A stretch of 64,000 bases of DNA from Mesostigma viride (lineage: Eukaryota; Streptophyta; Mesostigmatophyceae; Mesostigmatales; Mesostigmataceae), in the NCBI GenBank assembly GCA_009746045.1, contig RPFO01000864.1, forward strand, positions 64,001 to 128,000, given 5' to 3'. Within the stretch, counting starts at the first letter, position 1. Every line of letters begins with the position of its first letter. Below, in pieces: positions 46,755 to 63,905 of this stretch. Made by a program: the position numbers and the translations under genes. A model generated the notes under the pieces. That model had not been told where the DNA came from and did not search any database. It worked only from the letters and a program-made list of their open reading frames with translations.

Positions 46755-49119
46755 AGAATGGTGCAGAATTGATGACAGAGCAACCGCCCGCTGCCCTCGA
46801 AACCTTCACGAGATAGGAAAAGTGAAAGTTACAGGAGGCTCTCCAACGTAATCCTAAAACCCTTTACAAACCGTCACCAACGCCTGGTCAAATACCGTCT
46901 TGTCAAGCGCGATGATACTTCGTCCTCGTCCTCGTCCTCCGTCTGGTCTTGGACCGCACGCACTGGGTGCAAAAGCGTCGTCGATTGCCTCCCGCGCCTG
47001 GATGACCTGGATGCTATTTTCTGCTGGGCGACACTACCTGATACGGACACATGCTTACGACGAATCAATTTGCAGGGATGATGCCAAAGAATCTAGTGAG
47101 CTCGTAACGGGAGGATGTCCATCGAACGCATATGTGCCGCGTGTATCTCGCGGGAAAATTGTGACAATCTTGTCGTCCCAGACTCCGAGTTACGTGGACT
47201 GACGCGTGACGACTGTGCACGAGTAAACCGGGCCATGCCACGGGTGGACAAGGTGGAAAGAGGCTAATTTATATGGTAGAAAACGACTGTCTTGGCGATC
47301 GCTGCTAGTACAGATGGCACCGGATGCGACCCTTCTCAACATCCGCCAGACCATGCCGCTGGAGCTGCTAGTGTATTTGGGTTGCGCACGTAGAACACAA
47401 AGGATTTATAGCTAGATAGGCAACACCCGAGGGCTAGGCCTGCCGATAACGGCAACCGCGTGCGCTTAGGGCCGTCCCATCCTGTAGCCAGCAGACCTTT
47501 TTCACCCCTTGGTTATCACAATGAGCCGCAACCTAATCTCTCCCATACCAATTATCAACCTAATATAATGCCTGTCCCGTGGGTCATCTAAAGCCGCCAG
47601 TTGTGTAAGTATGCCTCTTCACGCACCATTCCTCAGCTCGAATCGAAGGGCATGCCGATGTAATATTTAAGGATGCTGGACGAATTTTCGGTGCAGGTAG
47701 CTACAACATCAGTTACACTGCCATTCAGCGATGCGTATTTTTTTGCTGGATTATTGCCGTCGCCCTCATCGTTCAGTTTCCGTCCCTGTGGGGGTCGTGC
47801 CCGGCGTGGCCGTGTTGCTTGCACGCTATTTGAGCTTTTTTTCGGTGCTGCGTATCGACTTTGCCCGACCTCTGCATCTTCCAGTTTCTGGTCAATCGCC
47901 AACCGAGGGTACCGTTGCTCCTTCCCATACCACAGGCATGTCATGCATTCTAGTTGGTTGCGCAGCCAATGCCAGTGCCCCTTATGCGCAGTGGCTAGCT
48001 CGCCCAACGTTGTTGATGGGGGTTGTTTCTGTTTAGGACTAATTTGTTGCATGTATAGAAGGACTCGTCGCCGGCTTGCGCCGATGCATGACCTATGTAC
48101 TGGCTAGTGCTGCCAGTACATGCCTTGGCATCAGCTCGTACAATATCAATGAGAAAACCTGATATGTTTGGTACACATGCGTACGTCATGATGCTGACAC
48201 GGTCAGTCACGATGCATGTAGGTAATCTAAATTAAACCAGATTACAGAGCGCCATGCATGCAAGGATCCTACATGCCATTGCAGTAGGAGGCTCGCTTGG
48301 GTCAGCGGTGATGGTAGTTTCCTGCATGCATGCATTCATTCCGTACATTGTAAATAGAATGACCCACGTCCGAATTCCCCATCTAGTACGCCGGCCGGGC
48401 GCACGCTGGGGCTCCGTTGTCTCTTATTGAAGCCATGTGCATGCATGCATGCATCTTGCAAGAACGAATTGCATGTTAGCAGGTTTCGCTATAGGTCGAA
48501 TCAGTTCTGTACGACTGATATACGTGCGTAGAGCTCTCACACGGTGCATGAATGCATGCCATTGTACATCATGCACGCGTCCAGGATGCAAGAAAAAATT
48601 AACAAGTAAAATTAAATGCTGCCGCGAATTCGCACAAGACGGTGCGCACGTACAATATACAACTTCTTCGGCCGCGATTATGCATATGCACAGAGCGGCA
48701 TGCAAGAATATGTGGTCGCTGGATCGACATAAAGACTTAGCTTGCTTCAAGTATATTTCTGCCACTTGCTTTGTACACGTATGGAAATAAATTTATGTGG
48801 CCATGATTATCCTGTTTTCGAAGTGGCCTGCTGCACACGACAGGTTGCATATGTCATTGACAAGGTAACTATTAATTAATTCATTCATTCATTCATTCAT
48901 TCATTCATATTCTTAATAACCCTTAATTAACCCTTAGTCCGCTGACCCATTTTTGGCACTTTCATACCCCTGAAAATGAAAAAAAATCATAACTCACAGG
49001 CCACAACTCCAAATACCCCCAACCAAGATGCTAGGAGTATCTACACTTCAAGGGCTTTCAGAACATGCAATAATACCACGGGTTTATCAAAGCATAAAGC
49101 CGCGACTCCAGACGCCCCA
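46755..49119. other. Intergenic, upstream of the MIT gene
   Basis: The part next to 46754 should hold the MIT-gene promoter. Overlapping open frames on both strands at 47.63-48.11 kb (139 and 144 codons) have no recognisable domain. Simple repeats include ATGCATGC runs (about 48432-48451) and an (ATTC)n run (about 48880-48908). No RNA gene was recognised. Confidence 0.4.
48880..48908. repeat. (ATTC)n tetranucleotide repeat
   Basis: About seven ATTC units follow TTAATTAATTC. It may be a decayed retroelement tail, since related tails nearby are also short AT-rich repeats, but no element body is recognisable before it. Confidence 0.8.
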
Positions 49120-49600
49120 GCTTAGGGGAGTACAGCAGTAGTAGTGTAGAATAGATAGACCGTGGCCATGTACATGTACGCCTCCTAGAGGCACTATCCC
49201 AGCTGAGCCACGAGCATTATTTAACCATGTACATGTGTGCCTATGATGTGCCACACTCCAGCTAGATGATGCCTAGTTTTATATAGTAAATTATGCTGTG
49301 CCCATGCAGAGAGTTGCTCTCTGCTGAGATGCCACGCTCTAGTTTTTGTATAGCCTTGATGATCTTCCCCCTCACAGGCATGCTCCCCCCTTACCCGGGC
49401 ATAGCGTGATAGACCATGAGGGTGCAGGTGCCCTGGTGCACCTAGAGCAGGGGTAGCTTACATTCCCACCCTTGCATGAAGTCAAGCCGAGAATCTATTA
49501 AAAGCCATATGCCCCTTCTCAGGGCTATGTGCTACATCTACCCCCAACGGAGTGATGTTGATAATTAATTAATTAATTAACTAATTAATTAATTAATCAA
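49120..49600 (+). mobile_element. LINE-family 3' end only (5'-truncated copy)
   Basis: This segment aligns by eye along its length with 51368-51817: shared blocks include ATGTACATGTGTGCCTATG, TGCCCTGGTGCACCTAGAGCA and GGCTATGTGCTACAT. It ends in an (ATTA)n-like tail at 49561-49598. Its first bases also resemble the last codons of ORF1 of the neighbouring element, so it preserves the ORF1/3'-UTR junction. It looks like a 5'-truncated retrotransposed copy of the same family. Confidence 0.8.
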
Positions 49601-49877
49601 AGCATAAATATGGATGATAGCTCTCCTCAAAGTTGGCCAAAGGACGATCTTTTTTTCCCAAGGAAAAGTCTACCCCCCCCTAACTTCCCAGGAAGGGTAG
49701 GGAATCTCAATACCAACATTGGACAGCTTAGTTGGATAGTCCAACTGTGGTTTCCTTGGGTCAGACCACCCGGATAACCCATTACCCCTATAGTAACGTG
49801 TCAGGGGGGCGAGCCACGAGCCACGAGCCACGAGGTAGCCATGGCTGACGGCGGAGCTCATAACTTTCACGTTTGAG

Positions 49878-51817
49878 CCCCGAATTTAGCCGTGAATATC
49901 ACAATCGATGCGTCTTTCTACGACGCACATGCTGATGTAATTTTCCGACGCTATTACGCAATATACGATGAGCAAACGCCTCTCGACGCAACGCAGCCTG
50001 GCGGCTGCGCTCGGCAATGAAAATCCGTCTGCAGCTTCGGCTGCAGCTTCGCACACCGGCCCAGATGGCCACGGTGACACTAGTCGTGCACTGGTGCTCG
50101 CCCAGCCTCCCGGGCTTGCCTCGCCATCTGCCTAGCTCGCCTGAACCCAAGCGCAGTCGCTCTGCTGAGCCGCCCTGCTGGGAAGAGATCTCCTTTGACG
50201 TCAACAGCTCCGGCTACTGGCAACGCCGCCCAAGTTGGTTCATCAGTCATGGAAGACGTGTTTTACGGGTCACACGCCTCGCTTCTAGCCCTGTGCGTGT
50301 ACCTCACGTCCCACAACCGCGGCCGCTGGCCTGGTGATGGCACGCTCGTCGACCCCGCCGAGGCTCTCCCAATCATTCACCGCATGAATCGCCCCAAGCT
50401 TCAACGCTTCGCCCTCTGCTCCCTTGTTGGACGCTCCGAATCAGCGATCTGGGCTTCCCCACCGCCCCCCCCCACCTTCCCCACCGAAGCCACCATCCGC
50501 ACCCTCCTCAAGGAGGCTTTCGAGCAGCACGTGACCCCTCTTGCCGCAGATGTGGCGGCAATTGGCGGCACGCTGGCTGCTGAGCTTCCCACCATCCCCA
50601 CCGCCACCGCCACCCTCCTTGCCTCCACCCCCCCCCCCCTCCGCCTCCACCGACTCCATCACCGCCCAGCTCCGTGACATCGACCAGCGCCTCAAGGATA
50701 ATGCAATCGCTATCGAGGTCTTGCAGAACACAGCCGCCAGCCGGCCTCACCGCCCAGGCAGTGAAGGACATTGCCGCCAAGCCAGCCCCGGCTGGCCTGG
50801 CCGGCGATGCTCCTCCCATCACGACCTGGGCGGACATGCTTAAGCAACACACCACCTCCACCACCTCCGCCGTCGCAGCCCAGCTCCAGCGGCAGACGCT
50901 TGACCTCCGCGAGGAGGCCGAGCTCGCCAAACGCAGCCTCAACGCCATCCTCAAGAACTTCGACATGGAAGAAGGTGAGAATTCCGAGAAGCTTGCACGT
51001 GCGTTTGACCACAAAATCCTTGCACGCATGGGCCTTCTTGGTGAGATCAAGCTGACCGCCCACCGCCTCCCCCGCGCGCGGGGTAAGGCAGGGGCGCCTC
51101 CGCTTCTTCTCATCTTTGATAGCCCAGCGGACAAGATTTCGTTTCTCAGACGCCGCAAGCGGCTCGAGAATACTCACTTCACCGTGGACGACGACTTGAC
51201 CCTGGCACAGCAACAACGGCGACGGGAGCTATGGCCGACCTACTTCCAGCTCCGGCAGACCAAGGCGGGCCAGCCGGTGTACTGGAAGGGGGCGGCCATC
51301 TACGTCGGCCACAAGCCCTGGCAAGCGACCCCCTCGACCACCGCGGCCCCAGCAACTCCAGCCCCAGCCTAGGGGAATCGGCCAGCAGTAGTGAAGAATA
51401 GTTAGACAGTGGCCTTGTACATGCCCGCCTACTACAGGCACTACACCAGCTTAGGCCTAGCCTTTTTAGTCATGTACATGTGTGCCTATGCTGAGCCACC
51501 CTCCATATGATGCCTAGCTTTATTTAGTTATGTTGTGCCCATGCAGGGAGTCACTCTCTGCTGAGACGCCATGCCCTAGCTTTTGTATAGCTATGCTGAT
51601 CTTTCCCCCCATGACAGGCTCCCCCTTCGCTGGGCATAGCTTGAAGATCACGGGGATGCAAGTGCCCTGGTGCACCTAGAGCAAGGGTCCTTTACATCCC
51701 CACCCTTGCAGGAAGTAGCTTAGGATGTATGATAGGCCATATGCCCCCCTCTCAAGGGCTATGTGCTACATATACTCCCAACGGAGTTATGTTACAATTT
51801 AATTCAATTCAATTCAA
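49878..51817 (+). mobile_element. ORF1-only (half-LINE) retroelement
   Basis: The 5' leader (about 49878-49967) resembles that of the LINE at 52213 (shared GATGCGTC and TAATTTTC blocks). It is followed by a decayed ORF1 (49968-51372), then immediately by a 3' region of about 430 bases and an (AATTC)n-type tail (about 51795-51817). No endonuclease or reverse transcriptase lies between ORF1 and the tail. The 3' region matches the truncated copy at 49120-49600. This is the structure of a non-autonomous LINE derivative that keeps ORF1 and loses ORF2, like mammalian HAL1. Confidence 0.75.
49968..51372 (+). pseudogene. LINE ORF1 (RNA-binding/chaperone-type), frameshifted
   Basis: The coding sequence moves through several frames: an ATG frame from 49968 stops at 50133, then readable pieces follow in other frames to about 50195-50640, 50640-50740 and 50674-51372. 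One shift coincides with a C run near 50630. The last part, with WADMLKQ, a coiled-coil-like segment, and a globular end containing LTLAQQQRRRELWP, has the L1-ORF1-like order (coiled coil, RRM-like, C-terminal domain) and parallels the ORF1 at 52357 (YANMVKQ). At least three frameshifts make it non-functional. Confidence 0.7.
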
Positions 51818-52356
51818 CGAGTGCTCATACGTGTGCCGGTGTGGATTACGCACGTGTAAACAGCTATCTATGACACGCAACACAGTAACGCATTATAACA
51901 AGCCATCAAAGACTGCCAAAAGTGCTGGAATACAAACACGTTGCCTACCTGCACTGACGGAGTGATAAAATCCAAAGAAATGCCATCAACTGGGCACTTT
52001 CAGGGCTAATACCACTCTTTACAACAGGCATGGTCGCATGCTGAAATATGCATGCATAAAATCGTCATTTATAATGCATGGGATACGTATTCCGCTGCAA
52101 ACAACACGCAAATATGCTGTCGTACCTGGCTCGTTCATGCCCTACCCGGACTCCGCTGGCCGGGACCCTCATATCTCACACATACCACATAACATAACTT
52201 TTACATCCGGGCATGAAATTTGGTCGGGTAAATTGCAGTAGATGCGTCCTTTAATGACGAACACGATGATATAATTTTCAGCCGCCATCGCCCAAGATTT
52301 AGCGCAATATCATAAAACGAAGCACAGGCAGGGTTCGTAATTTTCCGGAACCGGCT

Positions 52357-53696
52357 ATGGCAGAAACTCCGTCAACCGCCTCCCCTTCTCTCTCCGAGAG
52401 GGAGGCTTCAGCGCCCAACACGATTACGCAACTAATTGCAGATGCGGAAACCATTGCGACGCAGCCCCAGGCAAACGCGGCCGCCATTACCGCCTCCTCC
52501 AAGCGGGTTTGCTACGCCCCAGCCGACGAGATGGAGAGCCAGATCCCCCGCCATCGTCTTCCAAAGACACCCCCATTGACGACGCCATCGACGACGACGA
52601 CGACGACGCTAACGACGCTGAGTTCGACCCAGCATCCTTCATGCCTGACAAGGTTGTCGACGAGCAGCAGTTCTTTTCGCTTACCGCCGAGCAGGCGCAG
52701 GCTATCCTGCGCCACCTGCACGACACCGGCAAGGAAATACATTTTCCTTACGCGTCTGGCGGGACCATTCCAGTGGACGACATCGACGACTTGAACGAGC
52801 CACAGCTTCGACTTTCTGTTTTCTTGAGCCACGCGCAGGCCCCTTGCCTCCGGGCACTCTTTACCGCTTTCAAGGACGCCGATCACGGCACCGCCAACAC
52901 CCCCGATGCTTCCCCGGAAGCAGCAGACCTGCACAAGCTCAATAAGAAAGTCGCAGACATGGCTGCCCAACTCGGCACCTTGTCCACCGCTATCCGTCAA
53001 GACACTGCCGAGCTCCGCTCCAGCATTGCCGAGGTCAAGGCCGCCCTGACCAGCCCGCCCCAACCAGCCGCCCCCGCACCGGCCACCAGCTACGCTAACA
53101 TGGTCAAACAGACGGACATTGCCAACCTAATGGAGGATGCAGCACGCAGGGGGGCTGCAGCCCACAAGACTGCGGTCGAGGAGGACCTGCGCTCACGCAG
53201 TATAGTGGTCCGGTATTTCCAGGTCGCACAGCAGCCTGAAACGGACCTGATGCTAGCGCAACGCCTGTACCACAGCCTCATCGTGGGCAGGCTGCAACTG
53301 GGCAACGAACGCATCCGCATTGAGTCGGCAGCCTGGATGGCGGGCCAGCCTGGCCCCATCCGGGTGACCTTCGCGAATGTGGCCAGCAAGGTGAAGGTAC
53401 TCCAGGCCCGCAAGCTCCTAGGCGGGAAGAACGCGCCGAGCCTCGACGACCTCCTCTCACCGGCCCAGCTAGTCATCAAGAATGGTCTGCTGGGCAGCGA
53501 CGTGGCGACCAAGGCCAAGCGGGATGGCCAGAAGGTCTACGTCCGCCTCGTCCACGACACCCCCGTGCTATTCATCAACGGCCAGCGCACGGAGGCGCAG
53601 GCTCCGAACAAGCGGCACAAGTCGGGCCGTCCCAGGCCCGCCCCAGCTGCGTCATCATCGTCTACGCACGTCCCGGGTATGGATGGCGCCCGGTAA
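52357..53696 (+). CDS. LINE ORF1 protein, one frameshift near the start
   Basis: It begins at ATG 52357 (MAETPSTASPSLSER) and shifts frame once between about 52520 and 52545, then stays open to the stop at 53694-53696 (about 445 codons). After an acidic Asp-rich stretch there is a coiled-coil-like region (LHKLNKKVADMAAQL), then SYANMVKQ and a globular region including RSIVVRYFQ, PGPIRVTFAN and KVKVLQARKLL. This resembles the nucleic-acid-binding core of L1-type ORF1 proteins. The C-terminus is basic and Ser/Pro-rich. The single frameshift suggests a fairly young inactive copy, or a sequencing error. Confidence 0.7.
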
Positions 53697-54067
53697 GGGC
53701 ACACCCTCGCGGCCTCGCGGTACAATAGGCTTTGGGCACAGCCTTTATAAACAAGCCCCTTTCCATCCTCATGTCGCACCGTGCGAGCATGATCAGGATG
53801 CAAGGTCGCCAGGCACGCCACGGTCAACCTTCCCGCCAATTTACCAGCCTTACACGCCTCCTAGCCCGCCTTGAGCGGGATGAGGCCCAGTCGACACGCC
53901 GGCGACCCCAGCCAGGACGGAGACGACGCATATCCGTCCTGAAAGAAAGCCTCCATGCGTTGACAAGCATTAACCCCAATCGCCACCCTCCCCCTCCCCC
54001 CCCCCCCACCCCCACCCCCACCTCCAGCACTAGCCTTCTCCACCCCCACCCCCACCCCCACCCCCCC

Positions 54068-55484
54068 GCTAATAGGGCAACGGCCCATTCTTGGTATTGC
54101 TAGTTTTAACGTGCGCACCCTCCCCGCAGATCCTTCTACGAGCGGCGGCACCCCAGCACGCCAACGCGTCGACGAGCTGATCGCCCTGTGCGCCGACAAC
54201 AAGATCGCTGTTCTTGGAGTCCAGGAGCACCGACGCACCGTTGACCCTCAGCACGCGGTCAACGGTCTGCTGGTCGACGACCTGCGTGCAGGCTGGCGGT
54301 TCCACTATGGTGGCGGCGACGCGCCGGGCCAAGGTGGTGTGGGCCTCTTGTGCTCGCCGGCAGCATCAGAGCAGCTCCAGTCCATCGTGCTGCGGTCCCC
54401 GCGTGTGCTAGTGGCCACTTTTTCGGCCACTGAGGGCCATTCACACCACACGCTAACCGTTATCGTGGGATATGCACCACATGCGGGTCGAGCTCAGGCG
54501 GAACGTGAGGCCTTCTTCGACGCCCTCAAGGAGGAGGAGGCCAACATCCCAGCTCGGCACTTCCTGGTTATGCTGCTCGACGCCAACGCCACGCTGCCAG
54601 TTGGCACTGGGGGCGCTCAGTATTCCCCAACCAACACGACAGCCAACGGTAACACGCCTTTATTTGCGAATCTGCTGGCAGAATCTGCGCTGGTTGCATG
54701 CAATGCTTCTTTCGCACGCCCCGCTGAGCAGCTGGCCACCTTTTTTGGGCCGTCGGATCGGGTGGTTTGCCTTGATTATGTCTGCGTACGTCGGGCTCAG
54801 CGCCCCTCAGTTGTCGATGCTCGCGTCCTGCAAGATTCTGTCAGCACGGTGGAATCTGATCATCGTCTCGTGCTCGCTCGCATCAGATTGCGGTTTCCTG
54901 GGGTGAAACCGTCGCGACAGCTGGCACCTCAGCCAGATCTGAAAGTGCTCCGGATTGTGCTGAAGGATGCCGACAAGATGTCAGCAGCAGAGCAGGCCGC
55001 TATGTCGCACAGGGATGATTTCCTGGCCGTATTCGACGCCGGGGGCAGCCGACAGCAGTTACACGCCATTCCGCCGCCGGGGGATATTTCAGTGATCCTC
55101 CGTGGTGTCGCCGCCAAGTATCGCCTGGCTGCCCGCACCCTCCCCACCTTGCCTCCGCGTCGGCAGCTTGCTGTCCACCGTCACGCACCGACAGTGGTCG
55201 CCGCCAGGCAGATGCTCCGCCGCAACAGAGATCCGCTCGCCAAACCTGGGCTGCAAGCAGCTCTGAGGGCCGCCTACGAGCAGGCTGAGAAGGCAGATGC
55301 TCATTCGGTATTTCTTATTCCGGGGCCCAATGGCCGGCGCCGCGCCAGACTCGCCCGCCTTTGGGCTTTGGGCGTCTTGGAATTGGGCTTTGGGCGTCTT
55401 GGAAGTTGGCTTTGGGCGTTTGCGCTTTTGGATTTCTACACTACACTGGTACTACGTAAAAAAGCACAGACTGGTGCAGCGTAA
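54068..55484 (+). CDS. LINE ORF2, APE-type endonuclease domain, C-terminally truncated
   Basis: The frame reads in from the C-rich tract before 54068; the first ATG is at 54111. Endonuclease/exonuclease/phosphatase signatures occur in order: ASFNVRT (motif with Asn), VLGVQEHR (catalytic Glu), a GGVGLL block, LLDANATLP (Asp-x-Asn), and STVESDHRLVLARI (Ser-Asp-His). All expected metal-binding and catalytic residues are present. Known role: nicking target DNA for target-primed reverse transcription. After about residue 410 the sequence becomes repeats of WALG/LGFGRLG with no reverse-transcriptase motif. A C run at 53993-54006 probably caused a frame slip between the upstream region and ORF2. Confidence 0.8.
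55350..55435. repeat. About 20-base direct repeat at the LINE truncation point
   Basis: Three degenerate copies of a unit with TTTGGGCGTCTTGGAA occur in tandem exactly where ORF2 stops resembling a LINE. They may mark the deletion or recombination junction. Confidence 0.7.
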
Positions 55485-56888
55485 CATCCATACAACGTAA
55501 AATTACCGCCGCACATGAGGCCGGCAGCAATAAACTGGCAGCCAGCAAGAACCGGACAATGGCGTCGGTTGCTGGTATTTCACTTACACTTCACAGACTG
55601 CTTTGGAGTTTTGAGCATTTCCAGGCTAACCGAACTTAACATATTACCACATACAGCCTAGGAGGCTCCGGCGTAGTTCTTAAGCAGGAGCGTCCCGGCC
55701 GTTTCCAATGGCGCATGATGCATTCAAGCACCATGTGGCTTTTATCTCGACATTATTGCTCATCGTGTCTACATCTTTCGGCGTGCGGGCTAGCACTGAC
55801 ACGAGTGCGCAAGGCGGTTCTGATCGTGGGACTTCAATCAAGATCTTACGTAAGCTAATTTTTGTACACAAGCGAGGTTCCGAATGATCCAAGGGACCCG
55901 GCCCCTCATTATTCGGCCGCGGGTTCTTCTTATGCATGATGCTGCTGTGGATTGTCCGTGCCGGTAGTCTCTGTTCTACAGTAATGACGCGAATCCGCGT
56001 TGTGCTTGATCATGTAGTCAGCCCTTCGTGTTCATTACCTGTAAACGTTGATTGTTTCTTGACGCTTCTGAATGAAGAGTGTTAGAATGGAAGTATGGAT
56101 TACATACCTAATTATGGGCACCCTTCCTTTATAATTACCTCGTTTAATTTGATACATCCTTTCCCCTATGCGTGTACGAGCTGGTAATCTTTTTCGCCTG
56201 CCTTACCCAGCTTTGTTTTGACGGCGAAATGGCCGCCAAAAGTTATAGGGTATCTTGTTACGGTATTCCCCCGATATTTCCTTCTGAAGTTACCTCGGTA
56301 TCATGGCCGCGCGGCTGGCCGGCCCACACCTGCGTACCACTTTTACTCTCTAGAGTAGGTCTTTCACGTACCCCACGTCAATGTTTACATATCATATCGG
56401 ATTGTATATCTCAGAATTAAACTAAGCATGCATTGTGCGCACAATGCATATGTGCACCCGCCATGCGAAGGGCGCCTGCAGTACAATTTGCCGGCAATAC
56501 GTGATCTCATCATGATCGTGATAAAAGAATGTCGTCTCTATTCAATATTAATTAGTAACATTGTATGATAAGGTTTGAAAGATAACCATGCCGGAGCGCT
56601 GAAGATAACGAGGGAATTACTAGGTAACCTACTTGCATTTATCTGAGCTGGCTGGGTACCAGATGACATCATGTATATAATGGCCTCGCTGCAAGATTGT
56701 GTACGGCCCCAATATTGGAGCCCTGCCGCCTCTTGAGGAAAAAAAGACAGCTGAATGCGAGATCACCCTGCATGCTCAACTGTTTCACAACCTCAAGACG
56801 TGCTCATGGAGCAATACTACCATCAGCAAATCCTAACATACATACTAGACATGTGCCAAACATGAATTTTTTTCTGCTGCACGCACAG
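55485..56888. other. AT-rich intergenic region with a TATA-like site
   Basis: No exon is firmly recognisable. A TATATAA at 56673-56680 lies about 210 bases before the first exon assigned to the next gene, and an open frame follows it (about 56680-56837), but I found no donor that joins it in phase to the exon at 56889. Confidence 0.35.
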
Positions 56889-61778
<4,890 letters not shown>

Positions 61779-62446
61779 GTATCATGGGCTTATCATCATG
61801 GCTGTCTTTTTCAAATCATTGCTTTCTTACAATTAGCCGTAGCTAACACAGCCACCTTTTATCAGAAGGGTAATCAGCACCGTGTCGTGGGAATGCTTTG
61901 GCTATGTTCTTCCCATGCTCGTTACATTGTTTGGCACCCATGGATGGGTGGTCATGTGAATTGCGTTGGGGTGGCCAGTTTTCGTAACCCACCGTGGCTC
62001 AGTCATGTGGGCATGAGTGAGAATAGGGGCGGCGTTGGCCAGTTTTTGGCACCCATGGATGTATGGGCATGAGAATTGTGTTGGCACTGGCCAAGTATGT
62101 AGCACCTCCCATGGACGTGACGTATATAAACTTAGGGAAACAGGTGCAAGGACCCGCAGCCGCCCTTTTATTTGATTCATATAATGATGAACATTGTCAT
62201 GTCGTGGGCTCATGAATGTTCCTCTTAAACAGTCTGTATGCGGTGTGTGCTTCTCAATTACGTTATTTGCGGCCGATCGTATCCATCACATGATGCGTCA
62301 TGCCAGCGCTGTGCGGGTGGGGCCGGGGAATGCGAGCACAATGCCATGGACGATGAAACGGAGGACGAAGAAGAAAATCAGGTACACTTGCCACATCATT
62401 TTGTTTGTTTGATGAACCGTACTTGTGTGTGCAGATTTTCGATCAT
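61779..62446. other. Region with a degenerate second copy of the preceding exon
   Basis: The segment 62274-62381 aligns with the exon 61683-61778 (shared CATCAC, ATGCG, CATGCC, GAGCAC and the GAAGAAG...CAGGTA end), including a donor. The AG acceptor of the first copy is absent from the second. The intervening sequence repeats CTCGTTACATTGTTT and TGGCACCCATGGATG, so an exon-intron unit was duplicated in tandem. No other gene is visible. Confidence 0.6.
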
Positions 62447-62531
62447 GAGCTCCTCCACCCCCCATCAAGGAGTATGTGCTACATGATCTCCCCACGGAGG
62501 CATGTTATAATTTAGTTTAATTTAATTTAAT
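62447..62531 (+). mobile_element. LINE-family 3' terminal fragment
   Basis: The block GTATGTGCTACATGATCTCC followed by CACGGAGGCATGTTATAA matches the ends of the copies at 49.6 and 51.8 kb, and is followed by a (TTTAA)n-like tail (62507-62531). Only about 60 bases of body remain. Confidence 0.65.
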
Positions 62532-63905
62532 GTGGCTCAAAATATTGAAGCCACGCCTGCATCCTCCAACCCATTTCTATTGTATGAGACAACAGGTCAT
62601 GGTATATAATCGGATTTCTCTGAAAATAGTTTCTTATAATGGGCGAGAACGAACGCCGCAATCGAAGTGTTCCTGACGGCGGCAAAGATTACGTGGCACG
62701 CTCTTGGGGTTCCAGTTTCGCTGGCATGGCCGGCGACTAGGGCCGTTTTTAGCGGATGATAATCAGTTTGGATTTTGTAACTGGGTGATTAGTTACGGGC
62801 AGTTTTCGTTGTTGTTCAGGCGGTTAAAAAGGTCGTATTTATAAGGCCTTTTAATTTTGTATGCTGGCCTGAAACTGCCTTTGATTGGCGACTAGTGTAG
62901 TTAAAAGTTCTGACTCGAATCATTTTGCTGACATTTCGTAGTTGCCGGTCTGACATTAGTTGTGTCAGTAAGGCTGGGATTTTTTTAGGGGCGTTGCCAT
63001 GTAGCGTGTTGTGTCGTCTTTTTAGGGACCTTGCGAGGAAGGGGAAGGTCTTTTTTCTTGCATGACGCTGGGCACGCGTTGGCCGAGGCTATGGTGATGC
63101 AAGGAATGCCGACGCCTCCCCGGCCTTGTGCCCGCTCGGGCGCAGGGCTTAATTAAATTAACAGACGGGCGGCAGCCCCTGAGCTTCCGGTTTCACGGAA
63201 GTCACAGCGGCTGCCAAGTGTCCGGACTGATTCTCACTTTGGATCTGGGTCCGGATGGTTGGGAATCTGCGCAGGAGGTTGGGCTGCGCTAGTGCAATAT
63301 TCAGATCGAATATGAAGGGGAAGATCTGCTTGTCGAAACGGAAGGGCTGGCCTGCGTGGCAGCCTTGTACCTGAGGATGCTTGCGCTTCGGGTTAAGGTT
63401 CTGTGACGTTGGCTGGCCTGCCTTGGGCTGGTTCGTACCTGGGGATGCTTGCGCTCCGGGTTGGACTAGTTGAGGGAGTGGTTTTACCGGATTAGGATAC
63501 ATTTTTTTGTTTAGGATACATTTGATGCACTGTGCAGTTTTCAGATGTGTTTGAGGGGGTTGATTGCGCCTAACATGCATTTTATTGAAGCAATGAGTTT
63601 CCCAAGATATACATGATATAAACTAAGACAATTGACCCATTAAGGCAATGAGACAACATCAATAAGACAACATATGCCAATTGAATAAGACAACTCAACC
63701 TTACAGGACGTTGGGCCATCATACGTCCGGAATAATTGTCTCACTTATTACATAACCAAACTTTTTGAGGGATCGCCATGGTTGCATGGTTTCCACACAT
63801 GCGCCCTGCACTCATGTGCATCAAAGGTGTTGCGTCTAGTGCCAACTCAGTGTCAAAGAACTGATTCAATCATATTTCCCGTGTGGCCATGAAGGCCCAC
63901 ATGAG
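62532..63905. other. Region without recognised genes; short direct repeat
   Basis: A 27-base segment starting TACCTG and containing GATGCTTGCGCT occurs at about 63368-63394 and 63436-63462 with two differences. A TTAATTAAATTAA run at about 63149 after a GC-rich stretch may be another retroelement tail. A minus-strand open frame (63158-63580) has no recognisable domain. Confidence 0.4.

Larger units (their letters stand above)
52213..55484 (+). mobile_element. LINE with ORF1 and endonuclease part of ORF2, truncated before reverse transcriptase
   Basis: A 5' leader similar to that at 49878 is followed by ORF1 (52357-53696) and ORF2 starting near 54068. ORF2 carries the APE-type endonuclease but ends in low-complexity sequence at about 55350-55484. 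No reverse transcriptase, 3' UTR or tail follows. LINEs are usually truncated at the 5' end, so loss of the 3' part suggests a later deletion or recombination. Confidence 0.8.

Noticed and set aside
47633-48107. Overlapping 139- and 144-codon frames on opposite strands
   Set aside because: No domain, no splice context and no family resemblance; kept only as a note in the intergenic entry.
63158-63580. Minus-strand 140-codon frame near the right end
   Set aside because: No recognisable domain; it spans a short direct repeat and may be part of a decayed retroelement.
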